From positions 62,001 through 126,000 of the forward strand of contig NZ_BJND01000020.1 of the NCBI RefSeq assembly GCF_006539505.1: a stretch of DNA of 64,000 nt. The letters run 5' to 3'. This document shows positions 25,792 to 34,097 of this stretch, piece after piece. The notes under the pieces are model-generated. The model was given only the letters and a program-made list of their open reading frames with translations. It searched no databases and was not told the DNA's origin. Within the stretch, counting starts at the first letter, position 1; each line of letters opens with the position of its first letter. The translations under genes were made by a program, and so were the position numbers. The stretch is from Streptomyces spinoverrucosus. GTDB taxonomy: Bacteria > Actinomycetota > Actinomycetes > Streptomycetales > Streptomycetaceae.

Positions 25792-27156
25792 ATGCCCGGC
25801 CTGCGCGAGCTCGCGGAGCGCACACCGCCGCAGCGGGAACGCTACGTCGACCTGCTGCGGGCGCTCGCCATCCTCATCGTGGTGCTCGGTCACTGGACGG
25901 TGATCGTGGTCACCGGCGGGGCACGCGGCCTGGACGGCTTCAGTGCCCTTCAAGTGCTGCCGTGGGGCCGCCCGATCACCTGGCTGGTCCAGGTGATGCC
26001 GGTGTTCTTCCTGGTGGGCGGGTTCGCCAACGCCGCCTCGCTGACCTCGCACACCCGTCGGGGTGGCGGCGTCGCGGACTGGCTGCTCGACCGCAGCGCG
26101 CGGCTCGTACGGCCGACGACCCTGCTGCTGGTGACGCTCGCCGCCGCCGCGCTGACCGCCCGGCTGGCGGGCGTTGATCCAGCTCGGGTGGGCCGGGCGG
26201 TGTGGCTGGCCTCGATCCCGCTGTGGTTCCTGCTCGTCTACCTCGTGGTGGTCTTCCTGACGCCGCTGATGCACCGCCTGCACCGGCGGGCGGGGCTGGT
26301 AGTGCCGCTGGCACTGGTGGGGCTGGTCGCTGCGGGGGACGTGGCGCGGCTGGCGTTCGACGCGCCGACGCTGCAGTTGGGCAACTACCTGTTCGCCTGG
26401 CTGGCGGTGCACCAGATGGGCTTCGCCTGGCAGGACGGGATGCTGCCGGTCCGGCCCGGGGTGGCCGTTCCGCTGCTGGTGGGCGGTGTGGGAGTGGCGG
26501 TACTGCTCACGGTGGCCGGTCCCTACCCGGTCAGCATGGTCGACGTTCCCGGCACGTCGTTCCGCAACCTTTCGCCGCCGACGCTCGCACTGCTCGCGTT
26601 GGCCACGGCCCAACTCGGGCTGGTCCTGCTGCTGCGCGACGCGGGCGAGCGGCGGATGCAACGGCTCGGGCCGTGGATGGCCGTCATCGCCGTGAACTCG
26701 GTGATCCTGACCGTGCTGCTGTGGCACATGAGTGCGTTCGTGCTCGTCGCCGTGGCCGTGTACGCGTCCGGCCTGGTCCCGCTGCCCCAGCCTCCGGGGG
26801 ACACGGGAGAGTGGCTGCTGTGGAAGCTGCCGTGGCTGGTTGTGCTCTTCGCCGTGCTCGGCGCGTTGGTGGCGCTCTTCGGCCGGGTCGAAAGGCGCGG
26901 CCTGCGGCGCGGCGCCGGGTCTTCGCGCAGTCGGTGGGCGCCGAGGGCGCTCGGTCGGCCCAGGCCGCGCGCCACGGCGACCGCCGTCGGCTACGCCGCC
27001 TGCGTGCTGGGCCTGCTCGGGGTCGCCGACGCCGGTCCGGCCGACCACGGCCCGCTGGGGCTGCCGACCGCTGCGCTGGCCGTTTTCCTGACCGGCGCGG
27101 CCCTGCTCCGCGCGGCCCGCGCGGCAGGCGACCGCCGGGCCACGCGCGGCAGCTGA
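25792..27156 (+). CDS. Acyltransferase 3 family membrane protein
   Basis: This 454-residue protein has ten or so membrane helices. The N-terminus RYVDLLRALAILIVVLGHW carries the conserved Arg and His of the acyltransferase 3 (OafA-like) family, and MPVFFLVGGFANA is the second conserved block. Members O-acetylate cell-surface sugars, lipids or antibiotics. It stands alone and divergent from terC, so the substrate cannot be inferred. ATG 25792 follows AGGATGGCCAC. Confidence 0.85.
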   Translation: MPGLRELAERTPPQRERYVDLLRALAILIVVLGHWTVIVVTGGARGLDGFSALQVLPWGRPITWLVQVMPVFFLVGGFANAASLTSHTRRGGGVADWLLDRSARLVRPTTLLLVTLAAAALTARLAGVDPARVGRAVWLASIPLWFLLVYLVVVFLTPLMHRLHRRAGLVVPLALVGLVAAGDVARLAFDAPTLQLGNYLFAWLAVHQMGFAWQDGMLPVRPGVAVPLLVGGVGVAVLLTVAGPYPVSMVDVPGTSFRNLSPPTLALLALATAQLGLVLLLRDAGERRMQRLGPWMAVIAVNSVILTVLLWHMSAFVLVAVAVYASGLVPLPQPPGDTGEWLLWKLPWLVVLFAVLGALVALFGRVERRGLRRGAGSSRSRWAPRALGRPRPRATATAVGYAACVLGLLGVADAGPADHGPLGLPTAALAVFLTGAALLRAARAAGDRRATRGS

Positions 27157-27263
27157 GACGGGTCGGCTGTCCGTGGTGGCGCCGGTGTGGGGCTCGGGAG
27201 AGGCTGGGAGAGCAGGGCGCTGGGTCGCTGCCCGCGTCGACGCCGGGACTAGGAGAGCGCGGC

Positions 27264-28148
27264 ATGATGTCCGGGCCGGTCGTGGTGGGAGTGGACGGCT
27301 CCCCCTCCGCTCTGGCCGCCGTGGAGGCCGCGGCACAAGAGGCACTGATGAGGGGAGCCAGACTGCACGTCGTGCATGCCTTCATCTGGCCCGCGATGCA
27401 TGTCCCGCCCGGCGGATCGCCGCTGGGCCCGCCCGCAGGGGGCGTACGGGAATCCGTCGAGCACGTACTCGCCGAAGCCGTCGAGCGCGCCCTGGCTGCC
27501 GCGCCCGGGGTGGTGGCCGACCACGCGGTCATCCCGGGCGAGCCAGTCACAGCCCTGGAGGCGGAGTCGAGGACGGCCCAGCTGATGGTGGTGGGCCATC
27601 GTGGCTCGGGCGGTTTCGCAGGGCTGCGGCTGGGATCGACGTCGGTCCACCTGGCCGCCCACAGCCACTGCCCGGTCATGGTGGTGCGGGACCGGCCGGT
27701 GAAGGACGGGCCGGTGCTGGTGGCGGTGGACGGTCCTCGTCACAGCCATGGGGCGATCGCCTTCGCATTCCAGGAGGCTTCGCTGCGCGGCGCGGACCTG
27801 GTGGCGCTGCACGTGTGGGGGACGTGGAGCGACCACGGTGATACCCGCCCCTTGGACGTGGTGGACCTGATCGGTGACGTCGAGACGCTTCAGGCACACG
27901 AGGAACAACTCCTGGACGAGGCCCTGTCCGAGCACCGGAGGGAGCACCCCGAGGTGCCCGTACGTGCGCGTGTCGTACGAGGCCGTACGCGGCCCACGCT
28001 GATCGAGGCCAGTCGTGGCGCCCAGCTGATGGTGGTAGGTGCTCGCGGACGCGGCGGATTCACGGGACTGCTCCTGGGCTCGGTCAGCCAGGCCGTACTC
28101 CATCACGCGCACTGCCCGGTCGCCGTGGTGCGTTCTGGCCTGACGTGA
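27264..28148 (+). CDS. Tandem universal stress protein
   Basis: This 294-residue protein contains two UspA domains. Each has the N-terminal strand with Asp (VVVGVDGSPSAL; VLVAVDGPRHSH) and the ATP-binding loop pattern Gx2Gx9GS (GHRGSGGFAGLRLGS; GARGRGGFTGLLLGS). Such proteins bind ATP and act in dormancy, hypoxia and stress. GGAG lies about 9 nt before ATG 27264; ATG 27267 is an alternative. An 11-bp inverted repeat (28190-28222) follows as terminator. Confidence 0.92.
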   Translation: MMSGPVVVGVDGSPSALAAVEAAAQEALMRGARLHVVHAFIWPAMHVPPGGSPLGPPAGGVRESVEHVLAEAVERALAAAPGVVADHAVIPGEPVTALEAESRTAQLMVVGHRGSGGFAGLRLGSTSVHLAAHSHCPVMVVRDRPVKDGPVLVAVDGPRHSHGAIAFAFQEASLRGADLVALHVWGTWSDHGDTRPLDVVDLIGDVETLQAHEEQLLDEALSEHRREHPEVPVRARVVRGRTRPTLIEASRGAQLMVVGARGRGGFTGLLLGSVSQAVLHHAHCPVAVVRSGLT

Positions 28149-28189
28149 CGCCTGCGCAGGGGTAGCCCGCCCGTGCTCGGTAAGAGGTG

Positions 28190-28222
28190 GGGTACCCACC
28201 ATGAGGTCCACGGTGGGTACCC
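28190..28222. terminator. Bidirectional terminator hairpin
   Basis: GGGTACCCACC (28190-28200) and GGTGGGTACCC (28212-28222) form a perfect 11-bp stem with an 11-nt loop. It lies between the convergent universal stress protein gene and the RiPP-like gene, 7 nt past the latter's stop, so it can serve both. No U-tract follows, which is common for Streptomyces terminators. Confidence 0.7.
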
Positions 28223-28228
28223 ATGTCG

Positions 28229-28426
28229 TCACAGGGCAGTAGTGTGGATGCTCGCTCCCGCCGCAAGACCCTCGGCCGAACCGACAGCCATGAGGTCGGC
28301 GCAGACGGCTGCGATCGGCGTCTCGATGAAGAGGCCGCCGGAGCCGCCGGCCGCGAGGCCGCCGGAGACGTTGTCCAGGTCGACATCGGAGATCTCGGTT
28401 GTTGCAACCGTGGAGGCAGGGTTCAT
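28229..28426 (-). CDS. Orphan RiPP-like precursor peptide with double-glycine leader
   Basis: This 65-residue peptide has a short acidic leader ending EISDVDLDNVSGG (residues 11-23), then a Gly/Ala-rich core-like part with a single Cys (Cys42) and Ser29, Thr36, Ser50, Ser59, Thr62 and Thr63. The leader resembles, from memory, the LxmA-type leader of class V lanthipeptide (lexapeptide) precursors and other double-Gly leaders. ATG 28426 was chosen because the leader begins there; GAAGGGAA lies about 9 nt upstream. No modification enzyme, protease or transporter gene was found within the window, so it is an orphan. The product and its processing are unknown. Confidence 0.65.
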   Translation of the reverse strand: MNPASTVATTEISDVDLDNVSGGLAAGGSGGLFIETPIAAVCADLMAVGSAEGLAAGASIHTTAL

Positions 28427-28785
28427 AACGCGCGGTTCCCTTCGAATAGGTATTTCGGAATGGCAGAGTTCGCCCGATTCCCAAAAGTGGAAACAGTCCC
28501 GGCGACTTGTGCCACGCGCAGGATCAAAGCATGCGGACAAAGGGGCGGCCAGCCGCCGGAAGCTCAAATGGGACGCACCGCGAAAAGCGACTTCACCGGT
28601 GTGACAGCACAGTGACCGAACACACCGATTCCTTCACACGAGCTGCCGCTTCGGTGCACCCAGGACGGGCACATCCGCACCGACGACCGCCGCAATCCGC
28701 CCCAGTCGTGACTACCGCTCAGTTCCATTCCATCCGTCAGTGAACGCTGTGCAGGGTTCGGGGAAGGTCAGTGGCCTACCACCGT

Positions 28786-29001
28786 TCAGTGCGCGTCCGG
28801 ATCACTGCCGTACGAGGAACGCGCCCGTTCGGCGCAGGCGGGCGGAGCGTTGGAGCCGTCCTTCGAGTGCGCGGCACGCGTACCCGGGTCGAAGCGGACC
28901 TCGCCGTCGACCCGGTCGCGCAGATCCCGTTCGAGAGCACGGGCGTCGACATGTTCCGACGAGCGGCGGACGACGGGCAGGGGGAGATCCACCTGGTTCA
29001 T
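28786..29001 (-). pseudogene. Truncated N-terminus of an FAD-binding oxidase
   Basis: Reading from ATG 29001 gives a frame whose middle (LERDLRDRVDGEVRFDPGTR then AAHSKDGSN) matches, from memory, the start of GlcD-type FAD-linked oxidase/Fe-S proteins, where the sequence continues as YRQVPIGVV. Here the match stops abruptly after KDGSN and the remaining residues are unrelated. Only about 50 residues of a gene that normally encodes 900 or more survive. Confidence 0.6.
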
Positions 29002-29060
29002 GGGCCATAGCCGCCGCGGACATCGCTCCCCCAAGGGCTGCATTCGTCTCCGCTCATCAC

Positions 29061-29066
29061 TATTGT
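29061..29066 (+). promoter_or_regulatory. Candidate -10 element of a leaderless transcript
   Basis: TATTGT lies 6 nt before ATG 29073. There is no Shine-Dalgarno sequence in the intervening ATTGTTAAAGA stretch. The spacing is that of an actinobacterial leaderless mRNA starting at the ATG itself. Confidence 0.45.
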
Positions 29067-29072
29067 TAAAGA

Positions 29073-29285
29073 ATGCGTAAAGCAGAGGGCAAAGAGCATG
29101 AGACCGGTCCGCAAGGTGTGCTGACGTGCCCCGTCTGCAAACAGCCCGTGGACACGATCGTCAAGCGGCGACACAAGACGCTCGGGCTCTTCGTGCCCGT
29201 GTGGCACCCCGCGCCCTGCCGCAACCCCGACTGTCCCGAGTACTTGGAGCCCGCGGAGGAGACTTCGTCCTCGGACCACTCGTAG
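29073..29285 (+). CDS. Small four-cysteine protein (70 aa)
   Basis: The protein contains CPVC, then about 28 residues later CRNPDC, a pattern suited to one zinc ion. The rest is hydrophilic with an acidic, Ser-rich tail; the region between the knuckles (KRRHKTLGLFVPVWHPAP) is basic. No family was recognised. The gene converges with the PucR-type regulator, with its stop 5 bp from that gene's stop. It appears to be leaderless. Confidence 0.6.
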   Translation: MRKAEGKEHETGPQGVLTCPVCKQPVDTIVKRRHKTLGLFVPVWHPAPCRNPDCPEYLEPAEETSSSDHS

Positions 29286-29289
29286 CGCC

Positions 29290-30453
29290 TCAGTCGGAGG
29301 GTTGCAAGGGGAGTGCGGGCCAGTTGAGCAGGCGTGCTCCGAGGGTGGCGGTCTGCAGGGTGTAGCGCTGGTCGGGGATGGTGGGGTCGTAACCAGTCAG
29401 GGTGCGGACGCGGGCCATTCGGTAGGCCACGGTCCGGACGCTGAGGCCGAGGCGTCGTGCGGTCACGGTGTTGGTGCAGCCGCTGTCGAAGTACGTGGTC
29501 AGGGTGTGCAGAAGCGTGCCCGGCCCGCCGCGGGCCCGCTCCAGACCCCCGAGCACCGTGGCCACAAGGTCGGTGATCGCCGCTCTGTCCCGGCCGAGGA
29601 CCTGGAACACCAGCAGGTCCGACGCGTGGATCACCGGGCGGGAGACGGCAAGGCGGTGGGCTAGGTCGAGGGTCTCGCGGGCTTCGCGATACGAGCGGAC
29701 GACACCGTTCGCCCCCGGCCGGGAGCGGCTGACGGCGACCTGAGGATGCCGGGCGATCGAACGCTGAACGTGCTCGGCGAAGTGGTCGGCGGCGGTCGTG
29801 CCGCTTCCGGCGCAGATGCAGATCAGCATGCCGTCCTTGGCGGCGACCAGGCTCTCCCAGGCGTCGTACCCCGAGGCCATGGCCTCTTCGACGTACCGGG
29901 TGGCCGGGTCCGCCGCACCGAACGGTGCCTCGGCCCGGGCCACGGCGACGCGGTGTGGGCCCGCGAACCGGAAGCCGATGCGGTGGGCCTGCTCCGCCAT
30001 CCGGCCGAGATCGCCTGCACCGTGCAACAGCTCGTCGAGGAATGCCTGCCTGATCTCCTCTTCCCGCCGGATGGCCGCCCGGTGAGCGGCCTCGTACCCC
30101 TCGGTGAGCGTGACCGCGACGTCCCGGATGGGCCGTAGCGCGTCCGCCGGGATCGGCGCCGAGGCCTGGCGATCCTGGGCTGCCCCGGGCGCAGAGCGTG
30201 AGCAAGTCCGGCACAGAGCGCCCAGGTATGTGTCGATGAGTTCGCGCAGCGGGGTGCCGTTGTCGGCGGCGTGAGCTGCCGCTTCACGCAGCCGGGCACG
30301 ATCCTCGGCGTCCAGATCGCCGGTCCGCACCAGGGCCTGGGCCAGCAGCTCCTCATGGGGCGGTGCACCCCATGTCCCTGCGTGGGGACCGCTGCTGCCA
30401 GCCATCGGGGCCACCCCATTTGTCCGTTCCGCGAGCTTCGAGTTTACCGTCAC
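29290..30453 (-). CDS. PucR/CdaR-family transcriptional regulator
   Basis: The protein has about 387 residues. The C-terminal 60 residues contain the PucR helix-turn-helix (TLLHTLTTYFDSGCTNTVTA, then RRLGLSVRTVAYRMARV). The central region matches the GGDEF-like fold preceding it in this family (SYREARETLDLAHRL). The N-terminal half is helical, with no recognised sensor domain. GTG 30453 is preferred because GAGGG lies 8 nt upstream; ATG 30405 is an alternative. The target is unknown; no catabolic operon adjoins. Confidence 0.85.
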   Translation of the reverse strand: MTVNSKLAERTNGVAPMAGSSGPHAGTWGAPPHEELLAQALVRTGDLDAEDRARLREAAAHAADNGTPLRELIDTYLGALCRTCSRSAPGAAQDRQASAPIPADALRPIRDVAVTLTEGYEAAHRAAIRREEEIRQAFLDELLHGAGDLGRMAEQAHRIGFRFAGPHRVAVARAEAPFGAADPATRYVEEAMASGYDAWESLVAAKDGMLICICAGSGTTAADHFAEHVQRSIARHPQVAVSRSRPGANGVVRSYREARETLDLAHRLAVSRPVIHASDLLVFQVLGRDRAAITDLVATVLGGLERARGGPGTLLHTLTTYFDSGCTNTVTARRLGLSVRTVAYRMARVRTLTGYDPTIPDQRYTLQTATLGARLLNWPALPLQPSD

Positions 30454-30988
30454 TTTGCCGACCCTCGGCAAGGTGGCGCACCTCCAGATGTCCGCCGATG
30501 TCTCTTCGCGGGCCGTATTCGGGCAGGTCAGCCGGGTAGTCCGCAAAGTAGGGCCGCCGCCCATCGGTTCCAGGAACCAGGGGGTACCGCACTCGTGCCC
30601 CGAACTCGCCCCACTGGTCTCGTCCGGAGACTCGCCACAGTCCTCCAGACAGCGCTCGGCTGCCCGCTCGCCGCCCCGGGGATGCGCGCGGCCGAGACGC
30701 CGAGCGTGCTTCTCACGCGGGTCAACGGTGCAATCAGCCCCGTGGGCAACGACGCGGTCGACCTCTCGGCGCCGTCGTGCGATGGCCTCCTCACCGAGTT
30801 GGACGGCCGTCGCGTCTTGGTCGGTCCGCAGGGTGACATCGGCGGCCTGCTCCTGCTGATCCTGGCGGGGGCCTCGTTCGCCGCGGAAGTGCTCACGCCC
30901 GGGTCGGTATCAGGACCGGGCAAGTCGTAGTCCTCGACCGCCGTCGACCCGTTTCGGCCCGTTCCCCCAAGGCTTCGAGGAGGTTGGC
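30454..30988. other. Stretch with no convincing gene
   Basis: This 535-bp stretch lies between the PucR regulator and the DUF3040 gene. An 82-codon frame from ATG 30682 to 30930 reads GDIGGLLLLILAGASFAAEV near its end, which could be one membrane helix, but it has no ribosome site and no recognised relative, so it is not called as a gene. Confidence 0.4.
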
Positions 30989-31414
30989 ATGAACCCCGAG
31001 ATGGACGAGGAACGCGTCCTCGCACAGCTCGAACGACGTCTTGCCCAGGACGATCCCGCCCTGGCGGCGACCATGGACGCGCTCAACGAGCAGTTTCCCG
31101 ACGAGCCCGGAGCGCAGGCCGCCGACAGCGAAGAGCAACAGCGCAATTGGCGGCGAACCGCCGCCATAGCCTGCGCCGTCGTCGCCTTCCTGGGTCTCTT
31201 CCTCACCGCGGTGTTCAACAACAATCCGCAGCAGGCCGACAGGGACCCGCCACCTCCCAAAGGCGTGGTGCCGGGCGTCTCCGAACACACCCAACGCCGC
31301 TCCCCACGCCGGCGCCTCCGGGAACCGGGCAGACGACCACTGCCCACCGACCTACCGACGGCATACCCGGGGGAACCGTGCGCGCACGTGATCTTGCACA
31401 GCTCACCGGTGTGA
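30989..31414 (+). CDS. DUF3040 domain membrane protein
   Basis: The N-terminal MDEERVLAQLERRLAQDDPA is the DUF3040 signature, an amphipathic helix, followed by one membrane segment (TAAIACAVVAFLGLFLTAVF, about residues 57-76). GAGGAGG lies before ATG 30989. After about residue 90 the sequence becomes Arg/Pro-rich and unlike a folded protein, so the reading frame may have shifted there or the tail may be disordered. The function of the family is unknown. Confidence 0.7.
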   Translation: MNPEMDEERVLAQLERRLAQDDPALAATMDALNEQFPDEPGAQAADSEEQQRNWRRTAAIACAVVAFLGLFLTAVFNNNPQQADRDPPPPKGVVPGVSEHTQRRSPRRRLREPGRRPLPTDLPTAYPGEPCAHVILHSSPV

Positions 31415-31475
31415 TCGACGAGCCGCACGCCGAGGCCATCCGGCCACATGCACCACCCGAAAGGCATCCGACCGC

Positions 31476-32864
31476 ATGCCCCACCGCAACGGCAGGCCCC
31501 ACACGTTCCTCGGCCGTCTCCCCCTGCCGGAGCGCACCTTCGTGGCAGACGCGCTCCGCACGGAGACCGTCGGCGGCATCGTGCTGCTCACCGCGGCAGC
31601 GGCGGCACTGGTCTGGGCGAACACGCCGCTGAGAAACGCCTACGAGGCGGTGCGGGACTTCCACTTCGGTATCGGGGCGCTGGGCCTGGACCTCTCCGTG
31701 GCCCACTGGACGGCGGAAGGGCTCCTGGCGATCTTCTTCTTCGTCGCCGGGGCCGAACTAAAACGCGAACTGGTCGTCGGGGAACTGCGCGACCCCAAGG
31801 CGGCGACCGTGCCGGTGGTCGCGGCACTCAGCGGCATGGCCGTACCCGCCCTCGTCTACGGAATCGTCGCCACGGCCGGCGGGGGAACCTGGAACGGCTG
31901 GGCCGTCCCCATGGCCACCGACATCGCCTTCGCACTCGGCGTGCTCGCCGTGATCGACACCCACCTGCCCTCCGCGCTGCGCGCCTTCCTGCTGACCCTC
32001 GCGATCGTCGACGACCTGGGCGCCATCATCGTCATCGCCCTCTTCTACACGTCAACCATCCACCTCCCGGCCCTCCTCGGCGCCGCCCTCGGGCTCGGCC
32101 TGTTCTACGTCCTGCACACGCGAAAACACGTACACGGCTGGTACTGGTACGTCCCCCTGGCTCTGGTCATCTGGGGCCTGACCCACGCCGCCGGCGTCCA
32201 CGCCACGGTGGCCGGAGTCGCGATGGGACTGCTGCTGCGCGCGGCCAAGGACGGAACGGTGGGACACCGCCCGGCCGAACACATCGCCCACTTGGCACGG
32301 CCGATCTCCGCGGGAGTGGCCGTACCGCTCTTCGCCCTGTTCGCGGCCGGCGTGAGCATGTCCGGCGACACACTCGGAGCCGTGATCACGACCCCGGAGC
32401 CACTGGGCGTGGCGCTGGGGCTGGCGGCGGGGAAGGTCCTGGGGGTCTTCGGCGGAACGTACCTCGCCATCCGTTTCACCCGTGCCCAGCTCGGTCCCGG
32501 CCTGGCGTTGGCGGACGTATTCGCCCTGGCCGTGCTGGCCGGGATCGGCTTCACCGTCTCGCTGCTGATCGGGGAACTCGCCTATCCGGACCCGGTGGAC
32601 CAGGAACACATCAAGGCCGCGGTCCTGGTCGGTTCACTGACCGCCGCGCTCGTGGCATGCGTCCTGCTGAGACTGCGGAACAACAAGTACAGGCGGTTGT
32701 ACGAGGCGGAGACCGCCGACACGGACGCCGACGGCATACCCGACATCTACCAGGCCGACGACGCTACCGCACTGCACGGCGGCGATCTCGCTCCCGAGAA
32801 CCCGCACGCCGACCGCCCGCACCGAAGCCGCAGACCCGGCAGTCCGTCCGAGAGCGACGGATGA
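31476..32864 (+). CDS. nhaA: Na+/H+ antiporter NhaA
   Basis: This 462-residue protein has about twelve membrane helices. LTLAIVDDLGAIIVIALFYT carries the Asp pair (VDDLGAI) that binds Na+ and H+ in NhaA; FFFVAGAELKRELVVGEL and PMATDIAFALGVLAV are other hallmarks. The C-terminal hydrophilic tail of about 60 residues is longer than in E. coli. It exchanges cytoplasmic Na+ for external H+. No strong ribosome site is visible before ATG 31476. The M50 peptidase gene follows after 19 bp. Confidence 0.94.
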   Translation: MPHRNGRPHTFLGRLPLPERTFVADALRTETVGGIVLLTAAAAALVWANTPLRNAYEAVRDFHFGIGALGLDLSVAHWTAEGLLAIFFFVAGAELKRELVVGELRDPKAATVPVVAALSGMAVPALVYGIVATAGGGTWNGWAVPMATDIAFALGVLAVIDTHLPSALRAFLLTLAIVDDLGAIIVIALFYTSTIHLPALLGAALGLGLFYVLHTRKHVHGWYWYVPLALVIWGLTHAAGVHATVAGVAMGLLLRAAKDGTVGHRPAEHIAHLARPISAGVAVPLFALFAAGVSMSGDTLGAVITTPEPLGVALGLAAGKVLGVFGGTYLAIRFTRAQLGPGLALADVFALAVLAGIGFTVSLLIGELAYPDPVDQEHIKAAVLVGSLTAALVACVLLRLRNNKYRRLYEAETADTDADGIPDIYQADDATALHGGDLAPENPHADRPHRSRRPGSPSESDG

Positions 32865-32883
32865 CGGTCGGCAGGAGACAGCC

Positions 32884-34014
32884 ATGAAGAACTCGCTACC
32901 CATCGGACGGGTTTCCGGGGTCCCGCTGCGGATCCACTGGACGGTACCGCTGCTGGTGTTCCTGTTCGGCTACGGCCTGGCCGGCGGGACGCTGCCCGCC
33001 TGGCTCCCGGGACGGTCCACGATCGCGTACACCGTCGCGGGGCTCGTCGGCGCCCTGTTGCTGCTGCTGAGCCTGCTGGCACACGAGTCCGCGCACGCCG
33101 TCACGGCTCGGCGCAAAGGCATAACCGTCCACAGCGTCACCCTCTGGGCGCTCGGCGGCATGACCGAGATGGAGAAACCCACCGCCCCGGGCGCGGCCTT
33201 CCTCGTCGCCGTGAGCGGGCCGCTCACCAGCCTGATCGCCGGTGGAGCGGCGCTCGGCGCGGGAGTGGGACTGAGCGCGGGACCGGGCTGGCAACTGCCC
33301 GCGGCCGTGCTGGTGTGGCTGGGCTGGGCGAACCTCCTGCTGGCAGTGTTCAACCTCCTGCCTGCCGCCCCGCTCGACGGCGGACGGGTCGTGCAGGCCG
33401 TGATGTGGTGGCGCACGGGTGACCGCGAGCGGGCCGAACGGACGGCCGGCCGCAGCGGACAGATCCTCGGCATTCTGCTCATCGTCCTCGGCTGGCTGTT
33501 GTTCTTGCGCGGCGCCTGGAGCGGACTGTGGCTGGCCCTCATCGGCTTCTTCGTCGTGATCGCCGCCAAGGCCGAGCTGCAACAGGCGTCCCTGACCTCG
33601 GCGCTGAAGGGGCTACGAGCCACCGACGCCATGTCCAGCCCGGTCGAGACCGCCCACGACTGGATGACCGTGCAGCGTTTCATCGACGGCCCCGCGATCG
33701 AGGCCCGCCACTCGGCGCTGCCCCTGCTGGACTTCGACGGCAGCCCCAGCGGCCTGCTCCGGCTGCCGCAGCTGACCCGAGTCCCGGCACCGGAGCGGGA
33801 GACACTGCGCCTGCGCGACGTGGCCACTCCCCTGTCCCAGTGCACCACCTGCGCACCGGACGACCTGCTGGAGGAAACCCTCAAACAGCTCCGCCCGGCG
33901 GGCGGCCTGCCGATCCTCGTCCTGGACGGCCGCCATCTCACGGGAATCATCACCGCACACGACATCATCCGCCTCACCCAGCGCCTCCGACTGCGCAGGA
34001 ACGGGGCCGGATGA
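32884..34014 (+). CDS. Site-2-protease-like M50 metallopeptidase with CBS domains
   Basis: This 376-residue protein has six or so membrane helices with the zinc motif HESAH (His67, Glu68, His71) inside the membrane and the second motif LLPAAPLDGGRVVQA, whose Asp completes the site. The C-terminal 130 residues form two CBS domains (ALKGLRATDAMSSPV; PILVLDGRHLTGIITAHDI), which often sense adenine nucleotides. Such proteases cut membrane-bound anti-sigma or signalling proteins. AGGAGA precedes ATG 32884. The substrate is not evident here. Confidence 0.92.
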   Translation: MKNSLPIGRVSGVPLRIHWTVPLLVFLFGYGLAGGTLPAWLPGRSTIAYTVAGLVGALLLLLSLLAHESAHAVTARRKGITVHSVTLWALGGMTEMEKPTAPGAAFLVAVSGPLTSLIAGGAALGAGVGLSAGPGWQLPAAVLVWLGWANLLLAVFNLLPAAPLDGGRVVQAVMWWRTGDRERAERTAGRSGQILGILLIVLGWLLFLRGAWSGLWLALIGFFVVIAAKAELQQASLTSALKGLRATDAMSSPVETAHDWMTVQRFIDGPAIEARHSALPLLDFDGSPSGLLRLPQLTRVPAPERETLRLRDVATPLSQCTTCAPDDLLEETLKQLRPAGGLPILVLDGRHLTGIITAHDIIRLTQRLRLRRNGAG

Positions 34015-34097
34015 CCGTCCACGTGACCTTCGGCGCCGCAAGGTCGATACTGCCGACAGCAGCCCTCCCCCTATCTGGACCGCGCCAGGAGGCACCG

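Larger units (their letters stand above)
28427..29072. other. Long non-coding stretch with one decayed gene
   Basis: This 646-bp stretch separates the RiPP-like gene from the small zinc-finger-like gene. The first 350 bp must contain the promoter of the RiPP-like gene (minus) and show no convincing ORF; local base composition is less GC-rich than the surroundings. The second half holds the FAD-oxidase remnant listed separately and, at its end, a probable leaderless promoter. Confidence 0.5.

Noticed and set aside
26202..27263. Long N-terminal extension of the universal stress protein
   Set aside because: It is a shadow of the acyltransferase gene; the Usp fold starts at 27264.
30682..30930. 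82-codon ORF with one hydrophobic stretch
   Set aside because: No ribosome site, no recognised relative, and unusual position; not supported as a gene.
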